NCBI GenBank assembly: GCA_019695185.1
Contig: JAIBAN010000013.1
Location: forward strand, 1 to 64,000
Length of the DNA stretch: 64,000 bases
Reading direction: 5' to 3'
Origin: Blastocatellia bacterium
Lineage (GTDB): Bacteria > Acidobacteriota > Blastocatellia > Chloracidobacteriales > Chloracidobacteriaceae
Part shown: positions 32,248-41,227 of the stretch, piece after piece
How positions within the stretch are numbered: position 1 is the stretch's first letter
Layout of the letters: every line of letters begins with the position of its first letter
Made by a program: the position numbers and the translations under genes
Notes under the pieces: model-generated
Databases searched by the model: none
The model's input: only the letters and a program-made list of their open reading frames with translations
What the model was told of the DNA's origin: nothing

Positions 32248-33429
32248 ATGAAACCAGTTTACCTTGCAGGGGCGGTTCGGACGCCCATTGGAAAATTCGG
32301 CGGTGCGCTCGCCGATTGGACGGCTGCCGATATGGGCGTGGCCGCAGCTCAGGAAACCTTGAAACGGTCGGGTGTTCCGGCTGATGCGGTTGAGGAAGTC
32401 ATCATCGGCTGCGCGCGGCAGGCCGGCGGCGGGCCAAATGTCGGGCGGCAAATCGGCTACCGGAGCGGCATTCCGGAAACAGTTCCGGCCTCCACCATCA
32501 ATCAAGCCTGTGGTTCGGGACTGAAAAGCATCATTCTGGCCGCCCAGGAAATTATGCTCGGCCAGGCGGAGGTGGTACTGGCGGGCGGAACCGAATCCAT
32601 GAGCCGGGTGCCGTACTTTGCCGAGGGCGCACGCTGGGGAGCCCGGCTTGGTCACACCAAGCTGGTGTACGGCATGTACCGCGACGGGTTTGGCTGTTCG
32701 CTGGCTGGAATCCTGATGGGGGAAACTGCCGAAAATCTGGCGCAAATCCATGAAATTTCACGGGATGAGCAAGACGAATATGCCCTCCGCTCACATCACA
32801 GAGCGGCAGCCGCTGAAGCCGCCGGAAATTTTTCAGCAGAGCGGATGACGCTCACCCGCACTGATGCCAAAGGTCGGGAGGTCGTCGTCGCCAAAGATGA
32901 ACATTTGCGAATGGGGGTGACCAAACCGGATTTGGCCAAACTGCCGCCGGTTTTTTCCAAAACCGGAACCGTGGCTGCCGGAAATTCAAGCGGCATCACC
33001 GATGGCGCGGCAACCGTGCTGGTTCTTTCGGAAGCTGCGGTGCAAACCCATCACGTCCAGCCGATGGCAAAAATCATTGACTACGCAATCGTAGGACTTG
33101 ACCCCAAGGTGATGGGACTGGGACCGGTTCCGGCCACCAGGAAATTGCTGGCCCGCCGCCACCTGACACTCGAAACCATTGACCTGATTGAGCTGAACGA
33201 AGCCTTTGCCGCGCAGGTGATTGCCTGTGACCGAGAACTTCATCTGGACCCGGAAAAACTGAATGTCAACGGGGGTTCCATTGCGCTGGGCCATCCGATT
33301 GGCTGCACCGGAACCCGGATTGTGGTGACGCTCCTGCATGAACTGGCCCGGCGCAAGGCGAAGCTTGGGCTGGCAACTTTATGCGTGAGCGGCGGATTAG
33401 GTATCGCGCTTTTACTCGAAAGCATTTAA
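32248..33429 (+). CDS. Thiolase, acetyl-CoA acetyltransferase type
   Basis: This 393-residue enzyme condenses two acetyl-CoA to acetoacetyl-CoA or the reverse. The acyl-carrying Cys88 is in NQACGSGLKS; NEAFAAQVIA and GHPIGCTGTRIV carry the catalytic His and Cys loops, and the terminal motif reads LCVSGGLGIALLLES, where CxGGGxG is usual (one Gly replaced by Ser). AGGAAG precedes the ATG. It is not part of the fatty-acid cluster 17 kb downstream, which has its own thiolase at 49312, and its neighbours do not define a pathway; ketone-body, PHB or leucine metabolism are options. Confidence 0.88.
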   Translation: MKPVYLAGAVRTPIGKFGGALADWTAADMGVAAAQETLKRSGVPADAVEEVIIGCARQAGGGPNVGRQIGYRSGIPETVPASTINQACGSGLKSIILAAQEIMLGQAEVVLAGGTESMSRVPYFAEGARWGARLGHTKLVYGMYRDGFGCSLAGILMGETAENLAQIHEISRDEQDEYALRSHHRAAAAEAAGNFSAERMTLTRTDAKGREVVVAKDEHLRMGVTKPDLAKLPPVFSKTGTVAAGNSSGITDGAATVLVLSEAAVQTHHVQPMAKIIDYAIVGLDPKVMGLGPVPATRKLLARRHLTLETIDLIELNEAFAAQVIACDRELHLDPEKLNVNGGSIALGHPIGCTGTRIVVTLLHELARRKAKLGLATLCVSGGLGIALLLESI

Positions 33430-33613
33430 GATAGCGAATCAGCAATCGGCAATCAGTCGTCAGACCCCGCCGACAGCGGCAGGCTGGCTGATTCGAATTG
33501 CAAAATTCACAATTTTTCGTCTAAAGAACCGTAACCCATTCAACACCATCAACTGTGCCTCAAGCTGCAAGCTATCTGCTGAACGCTGCAAGCCGAATAC
33601 CGGGGAGGGCCGT

Positions 33614-34552
33614 ATGTTTCGACAGAAAATCCTTTCTTTTGTTTCATTTGCCATTTCGTTTTTACTTGGCGTGGGATTGACTTCGGGATTGGTGACACCG
33701 CGCATGAAAGGAAGTCTGACCCCAAGCGGGGAAACGACGGCCCACAGTTCACGGATTACGGCGCTTGCCACTTCTCCGGGTGGCAAATACATGGCTTCGG
33801 GCAGTCTGGATGGCCGCCTCAAGGTGTGGAGTATCCGCAACGAGGCATTGGCCTGGAAGTTTGATGTGGACAGCCCGGTTTTATCCATCGCTTTTTCCCG
33901 GAGCGGCTATAAACTGTCCGTTCTGACCCGCAAGGGGAAGGTCTTTTGTTTTTCGACCATCACCGGCGAACGCTGGGACGAGCATCATCCCTTTCCGCCA
34001 GAAACGATTGAAGGCGGCGCATTGGGATACCTCGGTGATGAACCATCCCTGATGGCCTATGGTGATGAAGCCTTGAAGAAATGGGCTGAACAAAGTGGAA
34101 ATACAGGTCAACTGAAACCTTTTGAAACCGGTGCAACCTGTCTGAACTGGTCGCCTGCGGCTGAAATCTATGCTGTGGGAACCCGCTCCGGCCAAGTGAA
34201 AATCTTTAACAAATCCACGAATGAGGAACTCCATGTCTGGGATGCCGGAATTGGTCCGGTGTCTGCCGTGGCCTTGTCACGGGACGGAAGCCTGGTTGCC
34301 TATATTGGCAGCGAAGGACTGGAAGTGCGCGACATTCAATCAGGTAGCGTTGTCAGCACAGCCCCTCTCACGCAAAGCGGTGTGGTCAGCGCCTTGGCCT
34401 TCACCCCAACGAACAAATATCTGGTGTGCGGGGATAGCACTGGGCGGTTGCTGCGCCGAAATCTGGGAAATGCTGCAGCCATGGGGATTGTGGATGAATG
34501 GACGGAAACCGTTCCGTTACTGACTCCGGCACATTCCCGTTGTGGCCATTAG
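33614..34552 (+). CDS. Membrane-anchored or secreted WD40-repeat protein
   Basis: This 312-residue protein has an N-terminal hydrophobic segment (SFVSFAISFLLGVGLTSGLV, about 7-27) and a series of WD40-like blades: RITALATSPGGKYMASGSLD followed by GRLKVWSIRNE, VLSIAFSRSGYKLSVLTRKG, GPVSAVALSRDGSLVAYIGS and GVVSALAFTPTNKYLVCGDS. GGGGAGGG precedes the ATG. It probably forms a seven-bladed interaction platform facing outward; the partner is unknown. It is 18 nt from the small gene downstream and likely shares its transcript. Confidence 0.75.
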   Translation: MFRQKILSFVSFAISFLLGVGLTSGLVTPRMKGSLTPSGETTAHSSRITALATSPGGKYMASGSLDGRLKVWSIRNEALAWKFDVDSPVLSIAFSRSGYKLSVLTRKGKVFCFSTITGERWDEHHPFPPETIEGGALGYLGDEPSLMAYGDEALKKWAEQSGNTGQLKPFETGATCLNWSPAAEIYAVGTRSGQVKIFNKSTNEELHVWDAGIGPVSAVALSRDGSLVAYIGSEGLEVRDIQSGSVVSTAPLTQSGVVSALAFTPTNKYLVCGDSTGRLLRRNLGNAAAMGIVDEWTETVPLLTPAHSRCGH

Positions 34553-34570
34553 GAAGAAGGAAAACCAGTT

Positions 34571-34726
34571 ATGAAAAAGAAAAAAAGTCTGAAGACAACC
34601 GTGGCAAAGGTGATTTCCTACCTGTTGCTGCCATTTCAGATTGGAATTGTTTTGGTGGCGGCCGTCGTCTCTTCGTTTCGGCAGCGCAAGCCCGAAATCA
34701 TGCACGGTGCCGCGCAAACTGCCTGA
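34571..34726 (+). CDS. 51-residue single-helix membrane protein
   Basis: The frame ATG 34571 to TGA 34724-34726 has GGAAGAAGG upstream at a good distance and encodes a lysine-rich start (MKKKKSLKTTVAKV), one helix (SYLLLPFQIGIVLVAAVV) and a basic end (SSFRQRKPEIMHG). The positive-inside pattern fits a single-pass protein. It lies 18 nt after the WD40 gene. Unrecognised family; coding status rests on SD and composition. Confidence 0.55.
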   Translation: MKKKKSLKTTVAKVISYLLLPFQIGIVLVAAVVSSFRQRKPEIMHGAAQTA

Positions 34727-34727
34727 G

Positions 34728-34852
34728 AGGGTTCAGGGTTCAGGGTTCAGGGTTCAGGGTTTTTAATCCTTGATTTGAGACAAGCCAAACCGTCAGATCA
34801 AATTGATAGCACCTTAACCCTTAAATCCTGAACCCTGAACCCTGAACCCTGT
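34728..34852. repeat. Inverted heptamer array, GGGTTCA type
   Basis: The left arm (34728-34761) has about four GGGTTCA units and starts right after the small gene stop. The right arm (34816-34852) has about three TGAACCC units and ends 5 nt before the SD of the next gene. The spacer is about 54 bp. Confidence 0.85.
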
Positions 34853-34866
34853 TTTTGGAGGACCTT

Positions 34867-35154
34867 ATGGTTTGTCATGCTTGTGGACGGGAAGTCCGGG
34901 TTTTGGGAAAGTTGGGCCGGACCTCCGAATGCCCGGAATGCGGGGCTGACCTTCATTGTTGTCGCAATTGCAAGTTTTTTGATACGGCAGTGGCCAACGA
35001 ATGTCGTGAACCGGTGGCAGAACCCGTGCGGGACAAGGCCGGAGCGAATTTCTGCGATTATTTCGAACCCAACAACAAACTTTCCTTGACGACGCGCAGT
35101 GGTGCCAGTTCGCAGGATGCGCGCAAGGCTTTTGACAGCCTTTTCAAAAAATAA
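34867..35154 (+). CDS. Small cysteine-rich zinc-ribbon-like protein
   Basis: The 95-residue product starts at ATG 34867 behind GGAGG. Cysteine pairs MVCHACGRE, ECPECGADLHCCRNC, NECREP and NFCDYF suggest two zinc-binding knuckles in the first 70 residues. The C-terminus is basic and polar (RSGASSQDARKAFDSLFKK). It resembles short zinc-ribbon proteins found in acidobacterial genomes, none with a known role. The next small gene follows after 16 nt, so the two are probably one operon. Confidence 0.65.
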   Translation: MVCHACGREVRVLGKLGRTSECPECGADLHCCRNCKFFDTAVANECREPVAEPVRDKAGANFCDYFEPNNKLSLTTRSGASSQDARKAFDSLFKK

Positions 35155-35170
35155 ACGGAGGAATTTCACT

Positions 35171-35377
35171 GTGCCGGCTTCAACTGACATGGTTTATTTG
35201 AATGCGCTCTTGCAGGCCATCCGGCAACCCACAGTCGAAGACGCATTTCGAATGCTGACTGCTCAATTTCCCGGACTCGATGCCACGCAAATGCTGCGCG
35301 ACATCAATTGGGCCAAGCAGTTGAAACAGCGGGGCTACAGCAAGCAGGAAATTTTGGAGGATATGGAACTGGTTTAG
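35171..35377 (+). CDS. Small conserved-looking protein, unknown
   Basis: A GTG start at 35171 lies 9 nt after GGAGG and gives 68 residues, mostly helical (MVYLNALLQAIRQPTVEDAF, DINWAKQLKQRGYSKQEILE). The upstream frame to 35099 overlaps the zinc-ribbon gene and is rejected. Position directly behind the zinc-ribbon gene suggests a joint function. A bidirectional terminator follows at 35439. Confidence 0.6.
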   Translation: MPASTDMVYLNALLQAIRQPTVEDAFRMLTAQFPGLDATQMLRDINWAKQLKQRGYSKQEILEDMELV

Positions 35378-35387
35378 GCCGTTGCCT

Positions 35388-35534
35388 CAGGACTGAGGAC
35401 TGTGGAACTCAACCCACTGATTCAAGCTTGAACCTAAACAAAAAAGCCACTCGGTAACCATCGAGCGGCTTTTTTCATTTTTCTGGAGCGCACCTGAGGG
35501 GAATTAAAACCCGACTCTCAGTCCTCAGCCCTCA
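35388..35534. repeat. Inverted heptamer array, GGACTGA type, enclosing a terminator
   Basis: Two units GGACTGA (35388-35402) face TCAGTCC-like units (35516-35534). The real terminator (35439-35475) lies in the loop. The arms border the small gene stop on the left and the beta-helix gene stop on the right. Confidence 0.65.
35439..35475. terminator. Bidirectional Rho-independent terminator
   Basis: AAAAAAGCC and GGCTTTTTT enclose ACTCG and CGAGC, with GTAACCAT as loop. A tract on one side and T tract on the other serve both converging transcripts. Confidence 0.85.
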
Positions 35535-35543
35535 TGCCAAGAG

Positions 35544-37559
35544 TCACTTGATTTTGAAATTGCCTGCGCTGACAGCCTCGGCGATGTTGCCCGCGGCATC
35601 CTTGGCGATGATTTTGATACGCCCGGTTTTGACGGCGGCGGTCGGTGTGAAATTGAACGAAGTGGCAGTACCGGGAAGCCCGTCTGCCAGCGTGGTTGAA
35701 AATGTTTTTCCCCCATCTGAAGACAACTGTACCGTTTGGGCGGTCACACCCACGTTGTCAGTGGCGTTCCAGACAATGGTAAAAGCCTTGCCCACTTTGA
35801 GTTTGTCACCGCCATTGGGAGCGGTCAGCGTGACGGTGGGCGGGGTCTTGTCATCGGGCGGGGGCGGTGGGCCGCTGCTGATTTCCAGATTGCGTCCGAA
35901 TTCCGAGGTATTGCCCATGTCGTCCGTGGTTGTGGCAACCAGGGCTTTGGTGCCTGCGGGCACTGCGAGGGTGACTGAAAAAAGTGTTTCTTTGGCAGTA
36001 TTGACTAAACCCAGATAGGTTTTACCTTCACCATTGCCGCTGGGGTCGGGGTCGGCAGCAAAGATTTCAACTGTGGTTCCCAGGCCGGCCTGACCGGTAA
36101 TTTTCATGTCGGTTCCGGAAACTGTTTCAGCCGCTGATAAAATCGGAAAATTCAGCAAATCATTAGGGCCTTCGTCTTTATCTCCCAGGTCATTGGCTGT
36201 GACACCATCGGCACCCAGGTCAATTCCAACTTCACCGTTCTGAAATATCGAATTGCGGGTGATGCGGTTGCGGCCCGTCCGGTTATTGGGGTCAGTGTCA
36301 ATGACCGCCACTCCGGAGCGGGAATTAAACGCAATGATATTGCCGGGAACCCGTTCGCTCCCTCCAACGACGTTGTCGTGTGCCCCTTCCAGCAAAACCA
36401 CGCCAAACCCATCATTGAGAATGCCCTTGGTTCCGGTCACATCCGCCCCAATGATGTTGTTCTGAATCAGGTTTTCAGCGGCACCGGGGCCAAACCCAAT
36501 CCGGATGCCATTGCGGCCATTTCCGGAAATCAGATTTCCTTCGGTGTTGGTCGCGCCACCGATTTGGTTGCGGGCTCCGCCCAGGCTGATACCGTCCAAA
36601 CCGTTGCGCAGAGCCTTGGTGCCGCTGGCGTTGGTTCCAATCCGGTTCCCGGTCAAAATGTTTTCGTTGCCGCTGATGAGCAATCCGATACCGCCTTGTT
36701 CATCGCCATTGCCGGAAATGACATTATTGACAAACCGGTTTTGGATTCCATCAAGGGTCACCCCGGCAATCCGTTGAAGATTGCCTCCGGTTGGAACCGT
36801 CTCGCCTCCGAGTGCCACCCCGATAAAATTATTTTGAATCAGATTCCCTTGGGTCTGAGAGCCGGAAATGGCCAGTCCGATTTCGATGTTTCCGGCAATG
36901 AGATTGCGGTCTTCAAGGTTGGGACCGCCGATGGTGTTATTATTGCTTTCATTGATGACGATGCCTCGATTGTTGGACGCGCTTTGGGTGCCGGTGGGTC
37001 CGACCCCGATATAACAACCCTGCACCCGGATGTTTTTGGCATTGTCACCATCCAGGGCCAGTCCGGTCGCGCCGTCACCGGCCCGGCAATTGATGATGCC
37101 CAGGCCCCGAATCACAATGTCGCTGCCGACGATACGCAACCCGGTGCTCAAGCCCTGTTCACCACTGAGAAAAATTTCAGGACCTTGCGGATTGGAGTCA
37201 CCTCCGCTGGTGGTTTGGGTGGTTCCGTCAATAACCAGCCCGGTTGCCTGCAAGGGAGGAAACGGCGCAGACGGTTTGATGGTAAATACTCCGCCGGCAA
37301 ACCCAGGGTCGGTTCTGGGAATGTTAAACACCACCCGCGACCCGGAAAGAGCTTTGGTCAGGGCAAAACGCAACGAACCCTGGGTTGGGTTGTTGTTATC
37401 GTTGTTGTCAGCGGTGGTTGTCACGGTAAAGGTCTGCCCTTGGGCAGAAACAGTGGAAAGGCGGGGGCTGCTACTGGTGAGGCAGAGCAGAATGGCCACG
37501 CCAGACAAAGGCAAAAAGCCGGTTCCTCGACGAAACAGGCGGATGGCCGAAGCGTACAT
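35544..37559 (-). CDS. Secreted right-handed parallel beta-helix protein with C-terminal Ig-like domain
   Basis: This 671-residue exported protein has a hydrophobic signal (LSGVAILLCLTSSSPRLSTV). GSLRFALTKALSGSRVVFNI is the usual entry of such adhesin-like helices. Many short coils follow with recurring NxIGG and NLIxGN steps (NTIGGPNLEDRNLIAGN, NQIGGATNTEGNLISGNGRN, NVVGGSERVPGNIIAFN), spanning about residues 100-450: the pectate-lyase/NosD type beta-helix. The last 100 residues form an Ig-like domain (PPTVTLTAPNGGDKLKVGKA) ending AGNFKIK. No catalytic residues are evident; polysaccharide binding or adhesion is likely. Confidence 0.8.
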   Translation of the reverse strand: MYASAIRLFRRGTGFLPLSGVAILLCLTSSSPRLSTVSAQGQTFTVTTTADNNDNNNPTQGSLRFALTKALSGSRVVFNIPRTDPGFAGGVFTIKPSAPFPPLQATGLVIDGTTQTTSGGDSNPQGPEIFLSGEQGLSTGLRIVGSDIVIRGLGIINCRAGDGATGLALDGDNAKNIRVQGCYIGVGPTGTQSASNNRGIVINESNNNTIGGPNLEDRNLIAGNIEIGLAISGSQTQGNLIQNNFIGVALGGETVPTGGNLQRIAGVTLDGIQNRFVNNVISGNGDEQGGIGLLISGNENILTGNRIGTNASGTKALRNGLDGISLGGARNQIGGATNTEGNLISGNGRNGIRIGFGPGAAENLIQNNIIGADVTGTKGILNDGFGVVLLEGAHDNVVGGSERVPGNIIAFNSRSGVAVIDTDPNNRTGRNRITRNSIFQNGEVGIDLGADGVTANDLGDKDEGPNDLLNFPILSAAETVSGTDMKITGQAGLGTTVEIFAADPDPSGNGEGKTYLGLVNTAKETLFSVTLAVPAGTKALVATTTDDMGNTSEFGRNLEISSGPPPPPDDKTPPTVTLTAPNGGDKLKVGKAFTIVWNATDNVGVTAQTVQLSSDGGKTFSTTLADGLPGTATSFNFTPTAAVKTGRIKIIAKDAAGNIAEAVSAGNFKIK

Positions 37560-37658
37560 TGGCTGGAAACCTCGTGGGGGTGAAAGCTGAACGCGCGCAG
37601 ACGCAAAGGTGGAAACAGCAAAGATACTGCGGAACGCGACGCGGGTAAACCTTTTTTT

Positions 37659-37818
37659 CAGGACTGAGGACTGAGGACTGAGGACTGAGGACTGAGGAAG
37701 TTTCCTGATTGCCGACTGAAAGCTGGAAGATTGCTTTGAAACCCCGAAAAATCAAGGAAATCTTCAGTGACAGAAAATGACTCAGTCCTCAGTCCCGAAG
37801 CTGGTCCTCAGTCCTGGG
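37659..37818. repeat. Inverted heptamer array, GGACTGA type, overlapping a gene end
   Basis: The left arm (37659-37698) has five to six GGACTGA units. The right arm (37780-37818) has TCAGTCC units with interruptions. The right arm contains the stop and last codons of the six-hairpin gene, so its tail TAPGLRTSFGTED is repeat-encoded. Confidence 0.8.
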
Positions 37819-39029
37819 GCGGTGCTGTGGTCGGCAGAAAGGAGCGCAGCCATTCCATAAAGCATCCAGGTTTGGGACCAGCGCAGATAGGAAACCCGAT
37901 TGGTAAACCATTTGGTTTGCTGGAAATAGAAATATCCGGCAGGAGCCGCCAGGTGGGTGAGGGTCCAGTTCCAGCAGCGTTCCAGCAAAGCCGGTGCCCG
38001 TTCATCCAGATGTGCCAGCCGGGCCAGGGTGACAAACGCCTGGGCGGCGGCATGCACGTCAATCGGATAGGTGTTTTCGTGGTAATAGCGGGGAGTTCCG
38101 TCAGGCAGGAAAAACCGGTCGCAAAAAAACTGAAAACCCCGTTTCAATCCGGCGGCGGCTTCAGGCAGTTCACCAAAGCGCAGCACTTCATCCAGGCAAA
38201 TCAGATTGAATCCGGTGTGGAAACTGTCAATCCATTGCTGGTTGGGGGCTTCGCCGTAAGGCCATGAACCATCCGCCCGCTGCCGCCGGAGGCTGAACCG
38301 GGTTGCCGCCTGGGCTGCCAGTTGCAGTTCGGGTTCGCGGGTGAAATGGAACACTCTGGCCAGCAGTGCTGCACCCAGCAAACTGGCATTGTGGACCTGG
38401 GTTTCGTCCAGTTGGGTGTAGCTGAAACAAAAATCCTGGGGAGCCAGCGGGTCAGGAGTCCGGCCCAGGTCCTTGAGAATAAAATCGCAGGTGCTGCGGG
38501 CGGTGGCCAGATATTCATTCGTGCCAAAACGTTCAAAGGCATCCAGATACGCCTGGGCCACAAAAGTTGAGCAGACAATCGAAGGTGAGCCTTGGGGGAC
38601 AAAAAACGCCCGCGACTGCCAGTCAAACGGGTAGCCCCAGGCAGCACCGGCAGCATCGGCGGAACGCATGCCGTCCAGTTCCTGCAAGAGCCGTCGGGCT
38701 TCAGACTCAAACGGCACCTCTGATTCGCCTGTCTGCCGGGCAAACCCCGCCCGTGCCAACAGTGCCCGTACGGCGAGGCCATGCCCTTTGGGATTGGCCC
38801 GTTTGGGAATCAGGAGCAGTGGCCGAAAGTTGAGGGGAGAACGTTTGCAGCCTTGAATCAGGGCAATCCGGGCCCATTTTCCCGGCAGCAGGGAAGTCGC
38901 CCGTCCACCAAAGGCATTGAGTCCGTCATAGGGGTCGTATCCCTGCCACCCTTCATTTTGGCAATAAGCCAACAAAAGGTCGAAATGATGCGGTACGGAG
39001 CATTGCGAAAGGCCGGAAGAAGGGTTCAT
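37782..39029 (-). CDS. Six-hairpin (alpha/alpha toroid) protein, VpsJ-like
   Basis: This 415-residue soluble protein is built of helical hairpins with aromatic-rich turns: GWQGYDPYDGLNAFGG near the N-terminus, GAAWGYPFDWQSRAFFVPQG, DGSWPYGEAPNQQWIDSFHT, FLPDGTPRYYHENTYPIDVH and YFYFQQTKWFTNRVSYLRWS. The YDPYDGLN start is shared with polysaccharide-biosynthesis proteins of the VpsJ type, some misannotated as aminolevulinate dehydratase. A glycan-processing role is plausible; catalytic acids are not identified. The start ATG overlaps the nuclease stop (ATGA, 39026-39029), so it is translationally coupled to it. Confidence 0.65.
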   Translation of the reverse strand: MNPSSGLSQCSVPHHFDLLLAYCQNEGWQGYDPYDGLNAFGGRATSLLPGKWARIALIQGCKRSPLNFRPLLLIPKRANPKGHGLAVRALLARAGFARQTGESEVPFESEARRLLQELDGMRSADAAGAAWGYPFDWQSRAFFVPQGSPSIVCSTFVAQAYLDAFERFGTNEYLATARSTCDFILKDLGRTPDPLAPQDFCFSYTQLDETQVHNASLLGAALLARVFHFTREPELQLAAQAATRFSLRRQRADGSWPYGEAPNQQWIDSFHTGFNLICLDEVLRFGELPEAAAGLKRGFQFFCDRFFLPDGTPRYYHENTYPIDVHAAAQAFVTLARLAHLDERAPALLERCWNWTLTHLAAPAGYFYFQQTKWFTNRVSYLRWSQTWMLYGMAALLSADHSTAPGLRTSFGTED

Positions 39030-39988
39030 TTGATAGAGGGTGAAGAGGCTGCGGCAACCGGAAGCCAGCTTTCCAGTTTTCCGGCCATCCGGTATCCCGC
39101 CAGCGCGGCCCGTCTGGTAGCCGTTTTTCGGATAGCTGCACGGTAGTTCACGGGCAGGGGCGGAGCCTGTTCCTTGAGGTGGCTTCCTTTGAGTTTTCCG
39201 TTGCGATAGGCCCGTGCCACCCCAAGTTGGTAACTTTCGGCGCTCCAGGCTCGCGGGTCGGTGACCGCCCGTGCGGTTTTGGTGCGGGCTGGAGGGAATT
39301 GTTTTTCAATTGTATCGGCGAGGTTCTTCAGTCGTTCAGGGGAAATCGTCTGATTGCTGGGTTCAACTGCCCCGTCCCAAATCCGGTGCAGATTGGTGGG
39401 TTCTTCTTGTTTAATCCGGACAAAAAAAGTGTTGCCGCCCAAATCACCATTGGGGGGCGGATAGTTGGCATTGACCATGGTCAGGCAATGCAGCGGTTGG
39501 TGAATATCACCGCAGATATGCAGCAGCCAGCTTAGGTAAACCGCTTGCTCCGCCGGGGAGGTTTGCGGGTCGCGCAGCTTGTGGTGACAGGTTTCAAAGG
39601 CAAACAGGATGTCATCCTGAGGCAAAGGTGAAATCAGTTTTCCTGCCGGTTTTCGGGGGGTGTAGGGATAATCCACAAAATGCCAGTTGAAATGGTCATA
39701 GGGGTGATTTTTCTGCGCCCGGATGACATCAGGCCAGACACTGGCACGGGCAAACACATAGGCTTCGCGGGTCAGACTGTCATTGACCTCATAGGCTTTG
39801 ACCCACTCGGTATAATCGGGATGGTTGACCAGAATCGCATCCACCTGGGACCTGGTTTGCGGCTTCAGATGCCGATAGGCAATGATGGCCGTCACCATGT
39901 GTCCGGGTGCGTTCCAGGCATAAACTTGATTGGTGCCTAAAAAACAGACGAGGCTGAGCAGCAGAGTAAGGGGTGGCAGAATTTTCAT
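39026..39988 (-). CDS. Secreted S1/P1-type nuclease
   Basis: About 320 residues from ATG 39988; the open frame continues 40 codons upstream without signal character. The signal peptide MKILPPLTLLLSLVCFLGTN ends at VYA, so the mature protein starts with Trp (WNAPGHMVTAIIAYRHL), as required because the N-terminal Trp binds zinc in this family. Further zinc ligands are in HFNWHFVDYPY, SWLLHICGDIHQPLHC, GDLGGNTFFV and NLHRIWD. It degrades single-stranded DNA or RNA outside the cell, for nutrient or phosphate use, and is coupled to the downstream six-hairpin gene by a 4-bp overlap. Confidence 0.88.
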   Translation of the reverse strand: MKILPPLTLLLSLVCFLGTNQVYAWNAPGHMVTAIIAYRHLKPQTRSQVDAILVNHPDYTEWVKAYEVNDSLTREAYVFARASVWPDVIRAQKNHPYDHFNWHFVDYPYTPRKPAGKLISPLPQDDILFAFETCHHKLRDPQTSPAEQAVYLSWLLHICGDIHQPLHCLTMVNANYPPPNGDLGGNTFFVRIKQEEPTNLHRIWDGAVEPSNQTISPERLKNLADTIEKQFPPARTKTARAVTDPRAWSAESYQLGVARAYRNGKLKGSHLKEQAPPLPVNYRAAIRKTATRRAALAGYRMAGKLESWLPVAAASSPSIK

Positions 39989-40111
39989 GTTGCTATGTTT
40001 CCGATTACCGGTTTGGTATGAAGCGGGAACAGGTTCTCCACCAGAATGTGGACGGAACCAGGGAGTGAATCGTGAGGATTTTTGTACGTGGTCGGAGCCG
40101 CAGCCCATGGC

Positions 40112-40142
40112 CCTCAGTCCTCAGTTCTCAGTCCTCAGTCCT
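40112..40142. repeat. Heptamer array, TCAGTCC type, unpaired
   Basis: Four TCAGTCC-like units stand directly before the stop of the VWA gene (minus strand). No GGACTGA arm is visible on the nuclease side. Confidence 0.65.
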
Positions 40143-40144
40143 AT

Positions 40145-41227
40145 TTATTCCTTGACCGGTTTTTCATCTCCGGCGGCATAAAAGCCCAGGCGATGGTGAG
40201 TTTGCAGGTCTGTCCGTTGTGGAATCTCGATTTTGAGGGTGTGAAAGGCGTCGTCTTTGGCACCCGTCGGAAAATAAGTGAGAACGTATTGCTGCCGTAA
40301 ATCCTCTTCGATTTGCGTAAAGGCGTTGGCAAATTCACGGTCGTGGCGGGGATAAAAAACCCGCCCGCCGGTGGCGCTGGCCAACCGTTCCAGGGCTTCG
40401 CGGTTGACATCTTTGGCTGTTTCCTCAGTCGGGCTGGTAATGCCGATGGGGTACACGCTCACGCCGGAACGCCACGCCCGGTCAATGGCTTCGCGCAACT
40501 GGACACTGCCCTCGCCGTCATAGCCGTCGGTCAACAGTACAATCACCCGGCGGGCATTGGGGACAGTTGTCCGTGCCAGCACATCGTCCACTGCCAGATA
40601 GAGTGCCGCATGGAGCGCGGTTCCGGCAGCCTTGTTGCTTGTATCAAAGGGCATAATCTGACCGACTGGCGACGGGAGCCGGTAGTCAACCTCAGCCAGA
40701 GATTGTTTCAAGGCAGCCACATCGTGCGTAAGCGGGGCGGCCAGCACGACATCCTGCTGAAAGACAATCAAGGCTGCCTGGTCATCCTTGAGGCGCAAAA
40801 CCTTTTCCAGAAATTGAACCGCAGTCCGGCGGGCCAGCGCCAGCCGTCCGAGCATACTGCCGCTGAAGTCCACCAGCAGTGCCAGAGCCAGCGGGGCTTC
40901 GGTGGTGCGTCCGAGTGAGGCGATATCCTGCTTTTGCCCATTTTCAAAAACCTGGAGGTCTTCCAGTTTCAAATCATTGACATAGCGATTGCGACGGTCG
41001 GTCACCGTAAAGGGAACCACCACCAGTTGGGTCCGCACTTTGACCACGGTGGCTTCGTCCGGCAGTGCCCCTTCGGTTTTGACCCGTAACAGGGTTTCGT
41101 CCTTTGGGGGCTTTTGGTTGTTGGGCACCGGGTTTATGTTTGGTTGCTGGGCTGCCGCCCACAACGGCAGGAAGAGAACCAAACAGAGACCCAAGCGCAG
41201 GTTTTGCAGAAAGAAGCCAGATTTCAT
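40145..41227 (-). CDS. VWFA-domain protein of the acidobacterial type
   Basis: The 360-residue product starts at MKSGFFLQNLRLGLCLVLFL, a signal peptide; the 60 codons upstream are rejected for lack of one. KVRTQLVVVPFTVTDRRNRY then VNDLKLEDLQVFENGQKQDI is the typical lead-in of the VWFA-related domain common in Acidobacteriota (TIGR03436). The metal-ion site shows LLVDFSGSM (DxSxS), a later Thr in the AGTALHAAL segment, and LLTDGYDGEG. Such proteins are exported and bind ligands through the MIDAS metal; the partner is unknown. Confidence 0.8.
   Translation of the reverse strand: MKSGFFLQNLRLGLCLVLFLPLWAAAQQPNINPVPNNQKPPKDETLLRVKTEGALPDEATVVKVRTQLVVVPFTVTDRRNRYVNDLKLEDLQVFENGQKQDIASLGRTTEAPLALALLVDFSGSMLGRLALARRTAVQFLEKVLRLKDDQAALIVFQQDVVLAAPLTHDVAALKQSLAEVDYRLPSPVGQIMPFDTSNKAAGTALHAALYLAVDDVLARTTVPNARRVIVLLTDGYDGEGSVQLREAIDRAWRSGVSVYPIGITSPTEETAKDVNREALERLASATGGRVFYPRHDREFANAFTQIEEDLRQQYVLTYFPTGAKDDAFHTLKIEIPQRTDLQTHHRLGFYAAGDEKPVKE

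Noticed and set aside
36378-37583. 401-residue plus-strand frame
   Set aside because: Antisense to the secreted beta-helix gene at 35544; no start signal or domain.
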